A stretch of DNA of 32,458 nt from Gammaproteobacteria bacterium (GCA_003354005.1 PIWD01000017.1:1-32458); one strand, 5' to 3'; positions 9,189-17,544 are shown, numbered from the stretch's first letter. Program-made: numbers and translations. The notes: a model not told the origin generated them from the letters alone.

Positions 9189-9254
9189 TTATTTGTCAAA
9201 AACAATAGAACCTTGGGATAATAATTCTTTCTTCTAGGGAAGAGAGGATGTCAA
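9189..9254 (+). mobile_element. IS200/IS605-family right-end remnant running into aroB
   Basis: The stretch 9221-9254 (CTTTCTTCTAGGGAAGAGAGGATGTCAA at its core) matches the right end at 25568-25600 with only a couple of substitutions and one inserted base, both ending in GAGGATGTCAA. Upstream, AAACAATAGAACCTTGGGATAAT resembles the last codons of the TnpB remnant at 25525-25550. The element body would lie to the left, and the first non-element base to the right is inside aroB. No transposase open frame survives. Confidence 0.65.
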
Positions 9255-10346
9255 ATAGGAAATCAAGTAATCAATCAATTTATCTAAAAGGATGGGGGCA
9301 ACAGGTTGAGCATATAAATTTTTAGCGTATGCCACTGCTCCAATTTTTTCTAGTAAAACAAATCGATGTTTATTTTTCCTAATTTTTTTGTCCCTATTAA
9401 GGACTGCTATCAAATCTCCTTTAGAGAGTGTTGCTTTAACTGTTACAGGGATATTGAGATTCAAAATAAGCTGTTTAATTCGGTGGAAATGTGCATCAGA
9501 TAATAATTTCATTTGATTCGATAAATAGCTTTCCGCAATAATTCCTATCGCTACCGCTTGCCCATGATTGATCGCGTACTGGCTCAATGTTTCTAGTGCA
9601 TGCGCAATGGTATGCCCAAAATTTAACATTTCCCTTTTAGATTTCTCGGCTTGATCTTCTGAAATAATGAGCATTTTGATTTCACAGCTTCGTTTTACTA
9701 TTTTTGATAAGATGGCATAATCTTTTTTTAAAATGTCACCGATATGTGATTCAATCAACGTAAAATAATCATCATCAAAAATTAATGCATGTTTAATAAT
9801 TTCGGAAAATGCTAGTAGATATTCATTCTCTGGCAAGGTATTCAATAGGTTGATATCAATAAAAACAGCTTCTGGGTTAGTAAAAGTACCAATCAAGTTT
9901 TTCCCATAGTCTGTATTAATGCCTGTCTTTCCCCCATTTGCCGCATCAACCATTGCCAGTAAAGAGGTAGGAATATAGATGATGGGGATTCCTCGGCAGT
10001 AAGTTGCAGCAATAAACCCCGCTAGATCAGTTACAACACCACCACCAAGAGCAATCATGATGGTATCACGACCACAACCAAGCGCAAACATCATATCCTC
10101 GATACTACGTTTCAGTTCACGAGATTTTGAATGCTCCCCAGGTGGTATCATTGTAAACTGAGCCCTAATATGGTTGCGCGCTAAATAGTTCAATAATTTT
10201 TGTGTATAGTGTGCGCCAACATTTTTATCAGTTACAATAAAGACATTTTCAAATTCATGTCGACACATCTGGATAATTCTTTCAGAAGAAAAAATATCTG
10301 AAAAATAAATTGGATGCCCAAGAGCATCAACTATTATTGTATCCAT
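9234..10346 (-). CDS. aroB: 3-dehydroquinate synthase; 3' end formed by an IS right end
   Basis: 370 residues. It converts DAHP to 3-dehydroquinate (second shikimate step), NAD- and Zn-dependent. Visible are GGGVVTDLAGFIAATYCRG (about residue 100), PTSLLAMVDAANGGKTGIN, FSEIIKHALI, the zinc-site LNFGHTIAHALE, and NHGQAVAIG. ATG at 10346 shares one base with the aroC stop (TGATG), so translation is coupled; a TTG one codon upstream is less likely. The last six codons and the TAG stop lie within an IS200/IS605 right-end sequence (9221-9254), so the native C-terminus may have been replaced. Catalytic segments are upstream and look intact, so the enzyme is probably functional. In Chlamydia aroDE would follow here; it is absent. 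Confidence 0.94.
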   Translation of the reverse strand: MDTIIVDALGHPIYFSDIFSSERIIQMCRHEFENVFIVTDKNVGAHYTQKLLNYLARNHIRAQFTMIPPGEHSKSRELKRSIEDMMFALGCGRDTIMIALGGGVVTDLAGFIAATYCRGIPIIYIPTSLLAMVDAANGGKTGINTDYGKNLIGTFTNPEAVFIDINLLNTLPENEYLLAFSEIIKHALIFDDDYFTLIESHIGDILKKDYAILSKIVKRSCEIKMLIISEDQAEKSKREMLNFGHTIAHALETLSQYAINHGQAVAIGIIAESYLSNQMKLLSDAHFHRIKQLILNLNIPVTVKATLSKGDLIAVLNRDKKIRKNKHRFVLLEKIGAVAYAKNLYAQPVAPILLDKLIDYLISYLTSSLP

Positions 10347-11443
10347 CAACCCGCCTCAATCATTGCGCATCGATTCAATAACACAGCATCAGCGAGTACG
10401 ATCAAACACATAGCTGATATGACAGGAACAGCACGAATAGCCACACATGGATCATGTCTTGAGCCTAAGGGCAATTTGAATATTTGGCGTTTCCCCTGAT
10501 AATCAACTGTATCTTGTTCTTTCTGAATACTTGAAGTAGGTTTAAACGCAACTCGTCCTATAAGTGGCATACCCGTGGAGATACCACCCAATGTTCCACC
10601 AGCATGATTGCTTATAGTTGGTTGATGATGGTCATTTGTAAAAGCATCATTATGCTGCGACCCTTTCATACGTGCAGCATGAAACCCCTCTCCAATTTCA
10701 AATCCTTTTGTTGCGGGTAATGACATCATCGCTTTTGCTAAGTTAGCTTCTAACTTCTCATAGATAGGATCACCTAATCCAGAGGGCATATTAAATACAA
10801 GAAATTCAACTATACCTCCCAGAGAGTCACCTGCCGTTTTCGCTGCCTCGATAGCTTTTATCATATGATTTTCTGATACTGAATCAGGACAAAATATTGA
10901 ACTATTTAAAATATTTTCATCGATTTCATTATCCTTAAAACGGGAATAATCAATGTCAATATCTCCAATTGATCTGATGTAGGCTAAAACTTGTATCCCT
11001 GATTTTTCTAAAATCTTTTTAGCAACAGCCCCCGCCGCAACACGGCAAGCAGTTTCTCGTGCAGAAGCACGTCCTCCACCTCGATAATCAAAAGTGCCAT
11101 ATTTTTTTGTGTACGTATAATTTGCGTGTCCTGGTCTCAATAAGCTTTTAATTTGTTCGTACGGTCTTGTGTCCGAATCCTTATTGAATATGATAATGGA
11201 TATGGGGGCACCTGTGGTTTTTCTCTCAAAAATACCAGAATATATCTCAGCCCTATCAGGTTCTGATCTCGGCGATGTATAAGGGGTTTGTCCTGGTGCA
11301 CGCTTTACCAAAGCAACATTAACATCGTGGTTGGATAGTGGAATACCAGCAGGACAGCCGTCAATGACAACGCCAATTGCCTTCCCATGTGACTCACCCC
11401 AGGTAGTTATTCTAAATAATTTGCCAAATGCGTTACTGGCCAC
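10346..11443 (-). CDS. aroC: Chorismate synthase
   Basis: 365 residues. It performs the last shikimate step, EPSP to chorismate, with reduced FMN. Signatures: the N-terminal FRITTWGESHGKAIGVVIDG, RPGHANYTYTKKYGTFDYRGGGRASARETACRVAAG (positions about 103-138 of the protein), GGISTGMPLIGRVAFKPTSS and GSRHDPCVAIRAVPV. The GSRHDPCVAIRA and RVAFKPTSSI forms recall the chlamydial enzyme. It overlaps aroK by 11 nt upstream and aroB by one base downstream, inside a four-gene operon. Confidence 0.96.
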   Translation of the reverse strand: MASNAFGKLFRITTWGESHGKAIGVVIDGCPAGIPLSNHDVNVALVKRAPGQTPYTSPRSEPDRAEIYSGIFERKTTGAPISIIIFNKDSDTRPYEQIKSLLRPGHANYTYTKKYGTFDYRGGGRASARETACRVAAGAVAKKILEKSGIQVLAYIRSIGDIDIDYSRFKDNEIDENILNSSIFCPDSVSENHMIKAIEAAKTAGDSLGGIVEFLVFNMPSGLGDPIYEKLEANLAKAMMSLPATKGFEIGEGFHAARMKGSQHNDAFTNDHHQPTISNHAGGTLGGISTGMPLIGRVAFKPTSSIQKEQDTVDYQGKRQIFKLPLGSRHDPCVAIRAVPVISAMCLIVLADAVLLNRCAMIEAG

Positions 11444-11966
11444 GATGACAACTATATTGATGAATAATTGAAATTATTTCTTCAATCGTCTTGCCATCTG
11501 TATCGATCATACCATCGGACACACACTTATAAATAGTATCCCTGCTTAGCAAATAATTTTTCAAATCAATTTCCTTCTTATTTTCATCGATAAAACTTGG
11601 TTGATCATCTGCCTTTAATAATTGGTCATAGAGCTTACTGCCGTCAACTCGTAAATAAATTATTTTCCCCAATGACCTTAGGTATTCAACATTTTCCTCA
11701 TTAACAACTGTCCCACCACCTGTCGCAATGATGGTATTTTTGACCTTGCCCATACTACTTATAATATTAGCCTCAAGTCCCCGGAATGCTAATTCACCCA
11801 TTTTAGTATAAATTGTACCAATCGTACATTGCTGCCCGTAATTTGATTGAAACTTCTCAATAATCAACTGATCAGTATCAAGAAACTTGCAAGCAAATGA
11901 CTGGCTGTATGCTCTTGCTAGAGTCGATTTCCCACATGATTTATAACCACACAGTATAATGTTCAT
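11433..11966 (-). CDS. aroK: Shikimate kinase
   Basis: 177 residues from the ATG at 11966 that overlaps the aroA stop (ATGA); an in-frame start at 11987 would add seven unlikely residues. It phosphorylates shikimate. P-loop GYKSCGKSTLA (residues 8-18), DTDQLIIEKF, GELAFRGLE and the GGGTVV loop are present. The lid region reads KADDQPSFID where E. coli kinases have R-x-RPLL, a divergent form. The position between aroA and aroC corresponds to aroL of the Chlamydia operon. Either symbol, aroK or aroL, would serve; substrate assignment rests on the motifs and context. Confidence 0.92.
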   Translation of the reverse strand: MNIILCGYKSCGKSTLARAYSQSFACKFLDTDQLIIEKFQSNYGQQCTIGTIYTKMGELAFRGLEANIISSMGKVKNTIIATGGGTVVNEENVEYLRSLGKIIYLRVDGSKLYDQLLKADDQPSFIDENKKEIDLKNYLLSRDTIYKCVSDGMIDTDGKTIEEIISIIHQYSCHRGQ

Positions 11967-13255
11967 ACACACACCTTGATTGAACAACCTAGTGACTGCA
12001 TATCTTCAATAAAATTAGGATAACTTTTTGCAATACATGATACACCATTGATCGTTGACTTTATTTTACTCCCAAGTGCTGCAACAGTCAGCGCCATAGC
12101 AACCCTGTGATCACGATGTGCACTAACATTTGCCCCACGCAAACATGAACCTTGAATAATAAGACAATCATCCTGCTCGATCACATGACCCCCCATTTTG
12201 TTAAGCTCCAATGTCATCCTAGCCAAGCGATCACTTTCTTTTTTACGTGCAATCCCTGCATTAAACAAGGTTGTCGTACCTTTTGAATAGCATCCGACAA
12301 CAGCCAAAATGGGCAAGGCATCAATGAAATCATTCACATCAATGTCACAACCCATTAATACACCACTTGGCTGTACGATAAGCTCATTTTCTTTCACAAT
12401 AATAACTGCGCCCATTTTACGAAGAACTTGAATGATTTGTTTATCGCCCTGCGCATCGTTCATATCAATATATTTAATTATGACTCTAGACTGAGTCACC
12501 AAGGCTGCAACGATCGGATAAGCAACTGAGCTAAAATCACCCATAACAGTGTACTCAAAAGCACGAATCATTATACCGCCTTTAACCGTATAAGAATGAT
12601 AAGCTTCATGTGTATATGGAATACCCAGCCTGTCAAACCAAGACAATGTCAACCCCACCCAGGGTTTCTCACCTGGGTTGGTGACTTGGATCATTGTTAC
12701 ACCATCCAAAAATGCACTCGCTATAAGGAGAGCAGAAACAGGCTGAGAATCAGCACCATCCAAAAAGGCATGTCCAGGTGAAATCGGACCCTTAATCATA
12801 ATCGGCGCGTAACCATCTTTCTCAGTCGTACAACAAACTGCACCTAAATCAGATAAGCCTTTAATAAGCGGTTTTACAGGACGATTAAACTGGATAGAGT
12901 GATCACCTGTGAGAACAATATACCCTTTTGCTAATGCTGCAACTGCCGTGACAAAACGGAAAACCTGACCAGAATTACCAGCATCTATCACTGTATCAGG
13001 TAACTGTGGTTTTCCTTCTACACCTATTATTTCAATCAAACACTCTGTCTGCTTAATTTGTGCGCCAAGCTTTCTACAAGCATCAAGCATTGCTTCTGTA
13101 TCTGGTGATTTTAGATAATTATGTATGGTGCTTTTACCAGTCGCCATACTTGCAAATAGTATGGCTCTCAGCGTATGGGACTTAGAAGGTGGCGCAATAA
13201 CACTTCCAGACAATTTTGAATACCCAACTTCATATTTAAATTTTATATTTCTCAT
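11963..13255 (-). CDS. aroA: EPSP synthase (3-phosphoshikimate 1-carboxyvinyltransferase), chlamydial type
   Basis: 430 residues. It joins shikimate-3-phosphate and PEP. Key elements: APPSKSHTLRAILFAS with active-site Lys25, DAGNSGQVFRFVTAVAAL, FNRPVKPLI, DGADSQPVSALLIAS, GDFSSVAYPIVAAL, NDFIDALPILAVVGC (catalytic Asp), ARKKESDRLARM and HRDHRVAMALTVAAL. Several strings (PSKSH-LRAILFAS, SPGH...DSQ...SAL, GDxSSAA-like, FIDALPILAV, KESxR, ELxKMGG) agree with what I remember of Chlamydia trachomatis AroA and differ from E. coli (GSKSVSNRALL, IPDAAMTIA). It is the first gene of the leftward operon. The 430 bp upstream hold long hairpins and repeat A. Confidence 0.95.
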   Translation of the reverse strand: MRNIKFKYEVGYSKLSGSVIAPPSKSHTLRAILFASMATGKSTIHNYLKSPDTEAMLDACRKLGAQIKQTECLIEIIGVEGKPQLPDTVIDAGNSGQVFRFVTAVAALAKGYIVLTGDHSIQFNRPVKPLIKGLSDLGAVCCTTEKDGYAPIMIKGPISPGHAFLDGADSQPVSALLIASAFLDGVTMIQVTNPGEKPWVGLTLSWFDRLGIPYTHEAYHSYTVKGGIMIRAFEYTVMGDFSSVAYPIVAALVTQSRVIIKYIDMNDAQGDKQIIQVLRKMGAVIIVKENELIVQPSGVLMGCDIDVNDFIDALPILAVVGCYSKGTTTLFNAGIARKKESDRLARMTLELNKMGGHVIEQDDCLIIQGSCLRGANVSAHRDHRVAMALTVAALGSKIKSTINGVSCIAKSYPNFIEDMQSLGCSIKVCV

Positions 13256-13301
13256 CTAGCTAAGTCTTTGTTGAATTGCTAAATACATCTTTCTTGTTGT
13301 T

Positions 13302-13372
13302 GGTATCTCAAAAAATTTTCTAGTAGGTATTCCACCTACCAAGATTTTTTTGATAAATACCTCCCCAGGTAT
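13302..13372. repeat. Tandem hairpins upstream of aroA
   Basis: The 430-bp gap between aroA and the next orphan gene holds two adjacent stems. The first is a long imperfect palindrome, 13302-13362, with core GTAGGT-ATTCC-ACCTAC and outer arms GGTATCTCAAAAAA / TTTTTTTGATAAATACC. The second is the perfect six-base stem ATACCT-CCCC-AGGTAT (13357-13372), sharing bases with the first. It could be a bidirectional terminator, an operon leader structure or a MITE/transposon end. I saw no gene in 13256-13684 apart from these and repeat A copy 2. Confidence 0.55.
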
Positions 13373-13497
13373 CCCATAGTCTAGCACTTTTCTAGATCAG
13401 TTAGTGAACTCTAAATCACGGTAGCCTCACAGTTTCAAGCTTAAAAACTAGTCTTATACAGAAGCATTCAAATATCTAAGATCAACTAAAACTGCCC

Positions 13498-13552
13498 GAT
13501 TGACCAAAAATGAGCGTAAAGCTCCTACCTTTAAATATAGATGGAGTATCAG
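13498..13552 (+). repeat. Direct repeat A, copy 2
   Basis: GATTGACCAAAAATGAGCG through GGAGTATCAG matches copy 1 at 9121-9173 in the same orientation. The hairpin arms here are CTCCTACCT and AGATGGAG. It lies 243 bp upstream of the aroA start, so the pair encloses the whole aro operon and the transposon scar. Confidence 0.6.
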
Positions 13553-13684
13553 CAACAAAAAATCATCATAATTTGCATGCACTCATATCTCTTTAACAGT
13601 CACTGCTGCTCAGCTATGAGACTCGTATCGTCAGATTTCTCTGAAGAAGATTGGTGAGTGCTATGAAAATTAATTGTCAGCAGT

Positions 13685-14212
13685 TTACCGATGAATAAAT
13701 TCACCCTTATGAAAAGATACGTCTGTTGAGAGGCCGTCTTCTTCTGAGACTTTATTTTGTAAACTGGTGGGGATTCTTTTAATGGCAGATTGTTGGGTGG
13801 ATAAATCATTTATTTCCATGGCTTGTTGTCTGTTCATATGATGATAACTCAAGAGGAGGAACACCAGCATAGTAAATGCTACTGCTAATACAGTATACGA
13901 AATCACACTTCCACCAAGCCCAAAACAAAGTGGTAATGAGACGAAATAAAAAAAAAGCATACCCACCCCCGACATGAGTAACACACTATATTCTTGTAAA
14001 AGACAACTACCAATCCCTAAAAAGCAAACTTCACAACATATCCATGTTGAATAGATAACTCCTTCCGTAAGACCACTACAAATAAAGTAAAACGCAAAAA
14101 TACCAGAAGATAAGATGAGGGTGGTAAGCATAAGCAGATTGTAGAAAATAAACCATTTCCAATTGAGCCAAAACACAGTGAAACGATTATCACTACACCT
14201 TTTACTAAACAT
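13685..14212 (-). CDS. Orphan four-helix membrane protein
   Basis: 175 residues from ATG 14212, chosen because GAGGAG lies 6 nt upstream; an ATG at 14254 would add 14 residues without a ribosome site. The protein starts MFSKRCSDNRF, then has about four hydrophobic segments (near residues 20-45, 50-70, 75-98 and 102-125) and a polar C-terminal tail of about 50 residues that is presumably cytoplasmic. I do not recognise a family. The start M-F-S-K with a strong ribosome site is echoed by the broken gene at 25716-26350 (M-L-S-K), and the layout by the protein at 20837-21643. It is divergent from gmk across a palindromic repeat. Confidence 0.65.
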   Translation of the reverse strand: MFSKRCSDNRFTVFWLNWKWFIFYNLLMLTTLILSSGIFAFYFICSGLTEGVIYSTWICCEVCFLGIGSCLLQEYSVLLMSGVGMLFFYFVSLPLCFGLGGSVISYTVLAVAFTMLVFLLLSYHHMNRQQAMEINDLSTQQSAIKRIPTSLQNKVSEEDGLSTDVSFHKGEFIHR

Positions 14213-14294
14213 GTTAAACTCCTCATTATCTGATGTAACGTACGTACGATTCATACAATACTAAAAGTATTGTGCAAGTCTTTTTCTTAAAATT

Positions 14295-14345
14295 CAAGCT
14301 GCTCCCGCTAATATAACGCATGGTTACACTAGTGGGAGCAGCTTG
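14295..14345. repeat. Palindromic repeat B, copy 1
   Basis: CAAGCTGCTCCCGCTA pairs with TAGTGGGAGCAGCTTG (one G-T), separated by a roughly 19-base loop. A second copy with nearly the same arms and loop length lies at 21734-21780. There is no T-run, so it does not look like a simple terminator. It sits between divergent starts of an orphan membrane protein and gmk. Confidence 0.7.
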
Positions 14346-14408
14346 TGAAGATATTGCTTATTTAACACAGATCATATACTATGGGAATTGAACTAGTCAT
14401 CAGTAACT

Positions 14409-15035
14409 ATGCATAATCAACATTCAATGGCATCTTTATTCGTTATAAGTGGCCCTTCTGGGGCAGGTAAGACTTCACTTGTGCAAGCTGTCCTTAAAGT
14501 AATACCACGTCTAATATTGTCGATATCTACAACAACGCGACCTAAGCGCCCTGGTGAGCAAGATGGAATAAATTATCATTTTGTCTCCGAAACAGTCTTC
14601 CAGTCAATGATTGATAATCAACAATTCCTGGAATATGCGCGTGTTTTTGACTATTATTATGGCACACCAATCAAGAAGGTTGTAGAAAAACTTGAACAAA
14701 ACAAACCCATTATTCTAGAAATCGATTGGCAAGGTGCACAAACTATTCGTGAAAATTTTGGCTGCCCCAGTATTTTTATTTTACCACCTGATAAAGATAC
14801 GCTCCATAATCGCTTGATCGGTCGCCAACAAGATAAGCTTGATACTATCAAGCAACGTTTAGCACAGGCTAAGCTAGAAATTTCGCACTACAAAGACTTT
14901 GACTATCTAATCGTTAATCAAAACTTTGAAACAACCATTACACAGTTATGCGCTATTATCAATGCTAATGATTTAACTTGCGCACGACAAAGCAAACAAC
15001 TGGCATCTTTACTAAACCAGTTGCTAAATGATTAA
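14409..15035 (+). CDS. gmk: Guanylate kinase
   Basis: 208 residues (E. coli 207). It phosphorylates GMP to GDP. P-loop SGPSGAGKTSLVQAV, STTTRPKRPGEQDGINYHFV (GMP-binding), EYARVFDYYYGTP, and PIILEIDWQGAQTIR are all present. A second in-frame ATG at 14427 (MASLFVISGPSG) matches the usual family N-terminus; neither start has a clear ribosome site. It heads the gmk-rpoZ-spoT cluster and complements guaB/guaA elsewhere in the window in guanine nucleotide supply. Confidence 0.96.
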   Translation: MHNQHSMASLFVISGPSGAGKTSLVQAVLKVIPRLILSISTTTRPKRPGEQDGINYHFVSETVFQSMIDNQQFLEYARVFDYYYGTPIKKVVEKLEQNKPIILEIDWQGAQTIRENFGCPSIFILPPDKDTLHNRLIGRQQDKLDTIKQRLAQAKLEISHYKDFDYLIVNQNFETTITQLCAIINANDLTCARQSKQLASLLNQLLND

Positions 15036-15079
15036 ATTAAGAATACAATACCCTTTTGGGTCAATTATAAGGTTTTAGA

Positions 15080-15307
15080 ATGGCACGCGTTACGATTGAA
15101 GATTGTTTGGATAAAGGGCAGAATCGCTTCGAACTTGTTCATAAAGCAGCAAGGCGCGCGCGCGAGCTTCAGACAGGTTTAGTAAGAGCAAGGGTGCCAG
15201 AAGGTACAGATAAAGTCACTGTTATCGCATTACGCGAAATTGCAGCCAATCTGCTACAAGATGATGCGGAAAAAGACATTGCACCAGATGTTTTTGATGA
15301 TGTCTAA
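15080..15307 (+). CDS. rpoZ: RNA polymerase omega subunit
   Basis: 75 residues, shorter than E. coli (91). [33 protein letters not shown] is nearly canonical and holds the beta'-clamping segment; [12 protein letters not shown] follows. The C-terminal acidic tail is short. AAGG about 8 nt upstream marks the start. Omega assists RNA polymerase assembly and forms part of a ppGpp-binding site, consistent with spoT as its neighbour 69 nt downstream. Confidence 0.96.
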   Translation: MARVTIEDCLDKGQNRFELVHKAARRARELQTGLVRARVPEGTDKVTVIALREIAANLLQDDAEKDIAPDVFDDV

Positions 15308-15376
15308 TGCCGTAGTTGAAAGTAGTTTTCCTTAAGTTCGATTACACTGTCCATAATCTGAACCTAGTATGTGGTG

Positions 15377-17518
15377 ATGTATGTTGTGTTTTTTAGAGGA
15401 TTAGAGCAGCACCTTGGTTATCTGCATACCACGCAAATAAAGGCGATTAAACGCGCATACATTTTTGCGCGTCAAGCACACCAACACCAAAAACGTTATA
15501 CAGGTGACCTCTATATTACTCATCCCGTCGCTGTTGCCTGCATTTTAGCTAAACTGCACTTTGATACGGAAACACTCATTACAGCATTATTACACGATGT
15601 GATCGAAGATACGGAGATTACCAAACAAGATATCAGTGAAAATTTTAGTGAGAAAATTTCGATATTAGTCGATGGGGTAAGTAAATTAACGCAGATTGAA
15701 TTTAAAAATAATACAGAAGCTAAAGCAAAAAATTTACAAAAAATGCTGCTGGCAACTGTTAGAGATATTCGTGTCATTATCATTAAATTAGCTGATCGCT
15801 TGCATAATATGCACACAATCAAAGCCTGTATACTATCAAGACGAAGGCGTGTTGCATTAGAAACCTTAGAAATTTTTGCACCCATCGCAAAACGCCTTGG
15901 CATGCACAAGATTGCGACTGAACTTGAAGAACTAGGCTTTGAAACCCTATACCCAAAACGGCATGAAGTGCTCAATCAAGTGATCAACCAGTTACATCGC
16001 AAACGAAAGGTTAGCCTAAAGCAACTCAAAAACAAGCTATCAAACCACCTAAAAAATGGGCAGCTACCACCCTTTGAAATATTGGGACGTGAAAAGAATT
16101 TATACAGCATCTATAAAAAAATGCGTGACAAAAAAATCTCATTCCATGCTGTCTACGACGTTTATGCCTTCCGTATTGTACTAAACGATGAGAGTCTCAA
16201 TAGCTGCTACCTCGTCTTAGGTTTGGTTCACCAGCTCTATAAACCAATTACTAATCACTTCAAAGACTATATCGCAACACCTAAAAATAATGGTTACCAG
16301 TCCCTACATACTATTCTATTTGGGCCATCAGCCATTCCAATTGAAATCCAAATTCGCAATCACGCCATGGACTACCGAGCAAATAACGGAATTGCAGCAC
16401 ATTGGCTATATAAATCAAATGAACCCTCCATCAGCCAATCCGAATTAATCTCCCAACAATGGATACAGAATTTATTAGAAATTCATCAAAATGCCACAAA
16501 CCCAGAAGAATTTATCAAAAACTTTAAAATTAAATTATTCCCCAACGAAATCTACGTTTTTACACCAAAAGGCAAAATCCTAGCCTTACCAAAAGGCTCT
16601 ACTATCGTTGATTTCGCCTATGCAATTCATACGGATATCGGTCATACCTGCTTTGCAGCCAAAGTAGACCGTAGATTTGTACCACTTTATACAAGGTTAA
16701 AAAATAGTCAGGTAATAGAAATTATTACCTCATCCAAGGTCAGCCCTAACCCTGCTTGGCTAGATTTTGTCACAACAAACAAAGCTATCAACGCTATTCA
16801 ACAGACTCTAAAGAAACAACGTTACAAAGAATCAATTTACTTGGGCAAATACATGCTGAAACAAGCATTAGCTGAAGTGGGAATCCCTTCCATCTCCAAA
16901 ATAAAAGGAAAAAATATCACTGCACTGCTCAATGAAACAGGCATGGACAATTTCGATGAATTATATGAGCAAATTGCATTAGGCAATCAGGTATCCCATT
17001 TAATTGCACATAAGTTAGTGCGCAAATACGACCACTCTAAGCTTACACCAAAAAAACACACACAATCACTCACCATTCGTGGTACAGAAAATCTTATCAT
17101 TCGCTTTGCAAATTGTTGCCAACCCATTCCAGGGGATCCCATCGTTGGTGGTGTAAAAATGAATCATGGTCTGATCATTCACCATGCACAATGCAAGACA
17201 ATTAAATACACCCCAAACTGTTCTATATCGCATCAACACATACCTGTACGCTGGGGAAAGAATATTCAAAAAGAATTTACTGTACGACTGGAAGTGCTCC
17301 TGGAGCGTAAACAAGAATCACTGACAAACCTGACACGCTCAATTGCACAAGCACAATCAACAATTTACGACATTGTCTCAATCAAACGTGGAGCAAAAAC
17401 TTATCTTATACATGTCGAAATTTTGGTAACAAATAAGGAGCACTTAGAAAAAATAATCTATAACATAGAACAGCTCAAATCCATCATATCTGCCCAACGA
17501 CTGATCAACCAACATTAA
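15377..17518 (+). CDS. spoT: Bifunctional (p)ppGpp synthetase/hydrolase SpoT
   Basis: 713 residues from ATG 15377 (MYVVFFRGLEQHL), which aligns with E. coli SpoT MYLFESLNQ; GTG codons at 15371 would add two residues. The HD hydrolase domain is intact (YITHPVAVA, ALLHDVIEDTE, IIIKLADRLHNMH). The synthetase domain shows YSIYKKMRDKKISF, VYAFRIVLND, KDYIATPKNNGYQSLHT and IEIQIRNHAMD. It is followed by TGS (IYVFTPKGKILALPKGST), a Cys-containing segment (RFANCCQPIPGDPIVG) and C-terminal ACT (FTVRLEVLLERKQ). This is the standard gammaproteobacterial position after rpoZ. It appears to be able to make and degrade the alarmone. Confidence 0.96.
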   Translation: MYVVFFRGLEQHLGYLHTTQIKAIKRAYIFARQAHQHQKRYTGDLYITHPVAVACILAKLHFDTETLITALLHDVIEDTEITKQDISENFSEKISILVDGVSKLTQIEFKNNTEAKAKNLQKMLLATVRDIRVIIIKLADRLHNMHTIKACILSRRRRVALETLEIFAPIAKRLGMHKIATELEELGFETLYPKRHEVLNQVINQLHRKRKVSLKQLKNKLSNHLKNGQLPPFEILGREKNLYSIYKKMRDKKISFHAVYDVYAFRIVLNDESLNSCYLVLGLVHQLYKPITNHFKDYIATPKNNGYQSLHTILFGPSAIPIEIQIRNHAMDYRANNGIAAHWLYKSNEPSISQSELISQQWIQNLLEIHQNATNPEEFIKNFKIKLFPNEIYVFTPKGKILALPKGSTIVDFAYAIHTDIGHTCFAAKVDRRFVPLYTRLKNSQVIEIITSSKVSPNPAWLDFVTTNKAINAIQQTLKKQRYKESIYLGKYMLKQALAEVGIPSISKIKGKNITALLNETGMDNFDELYEQIALGNQVSHLIAHKLVRKYDHSKLTPKKHTQSLTIRGTENLIIRFANCCQPIPGDPIVGGVKMNHGLIIHHAQCKTIKYTPNCSISHQHIPVRWGKNIQKEFTVRLEVLLERKQESLTNLTRSIAQAQSTIYDIVSIKRGAKTYLIHVEILVTNKEHLEKIIYNIEQLKSIISAQRLINQH

Positions 17519-17544
17519 CGCACTCACCATCCACAACTATCTCT

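Noticed and set aside
9115..9237. Plus-strand 40-codon frame starting MNDLPKNERTPLSL, with TTGACA at 9005-9010 and TAACTATAAT at 9028-9037 upstream
   Set aside because: No ribosome site; the frame is made of repeat A and the transposon end and stops inside the right end. The repeat A copy at 13.5 kb does not preserve a comparable open frame.
13600..13809. Minus-strand 69-codon frame beyond the orphan membrane protein
   Set aside because: It overlaps the end of the orphan gene in another phase, lacks a ribosome site and has no recognisable features.
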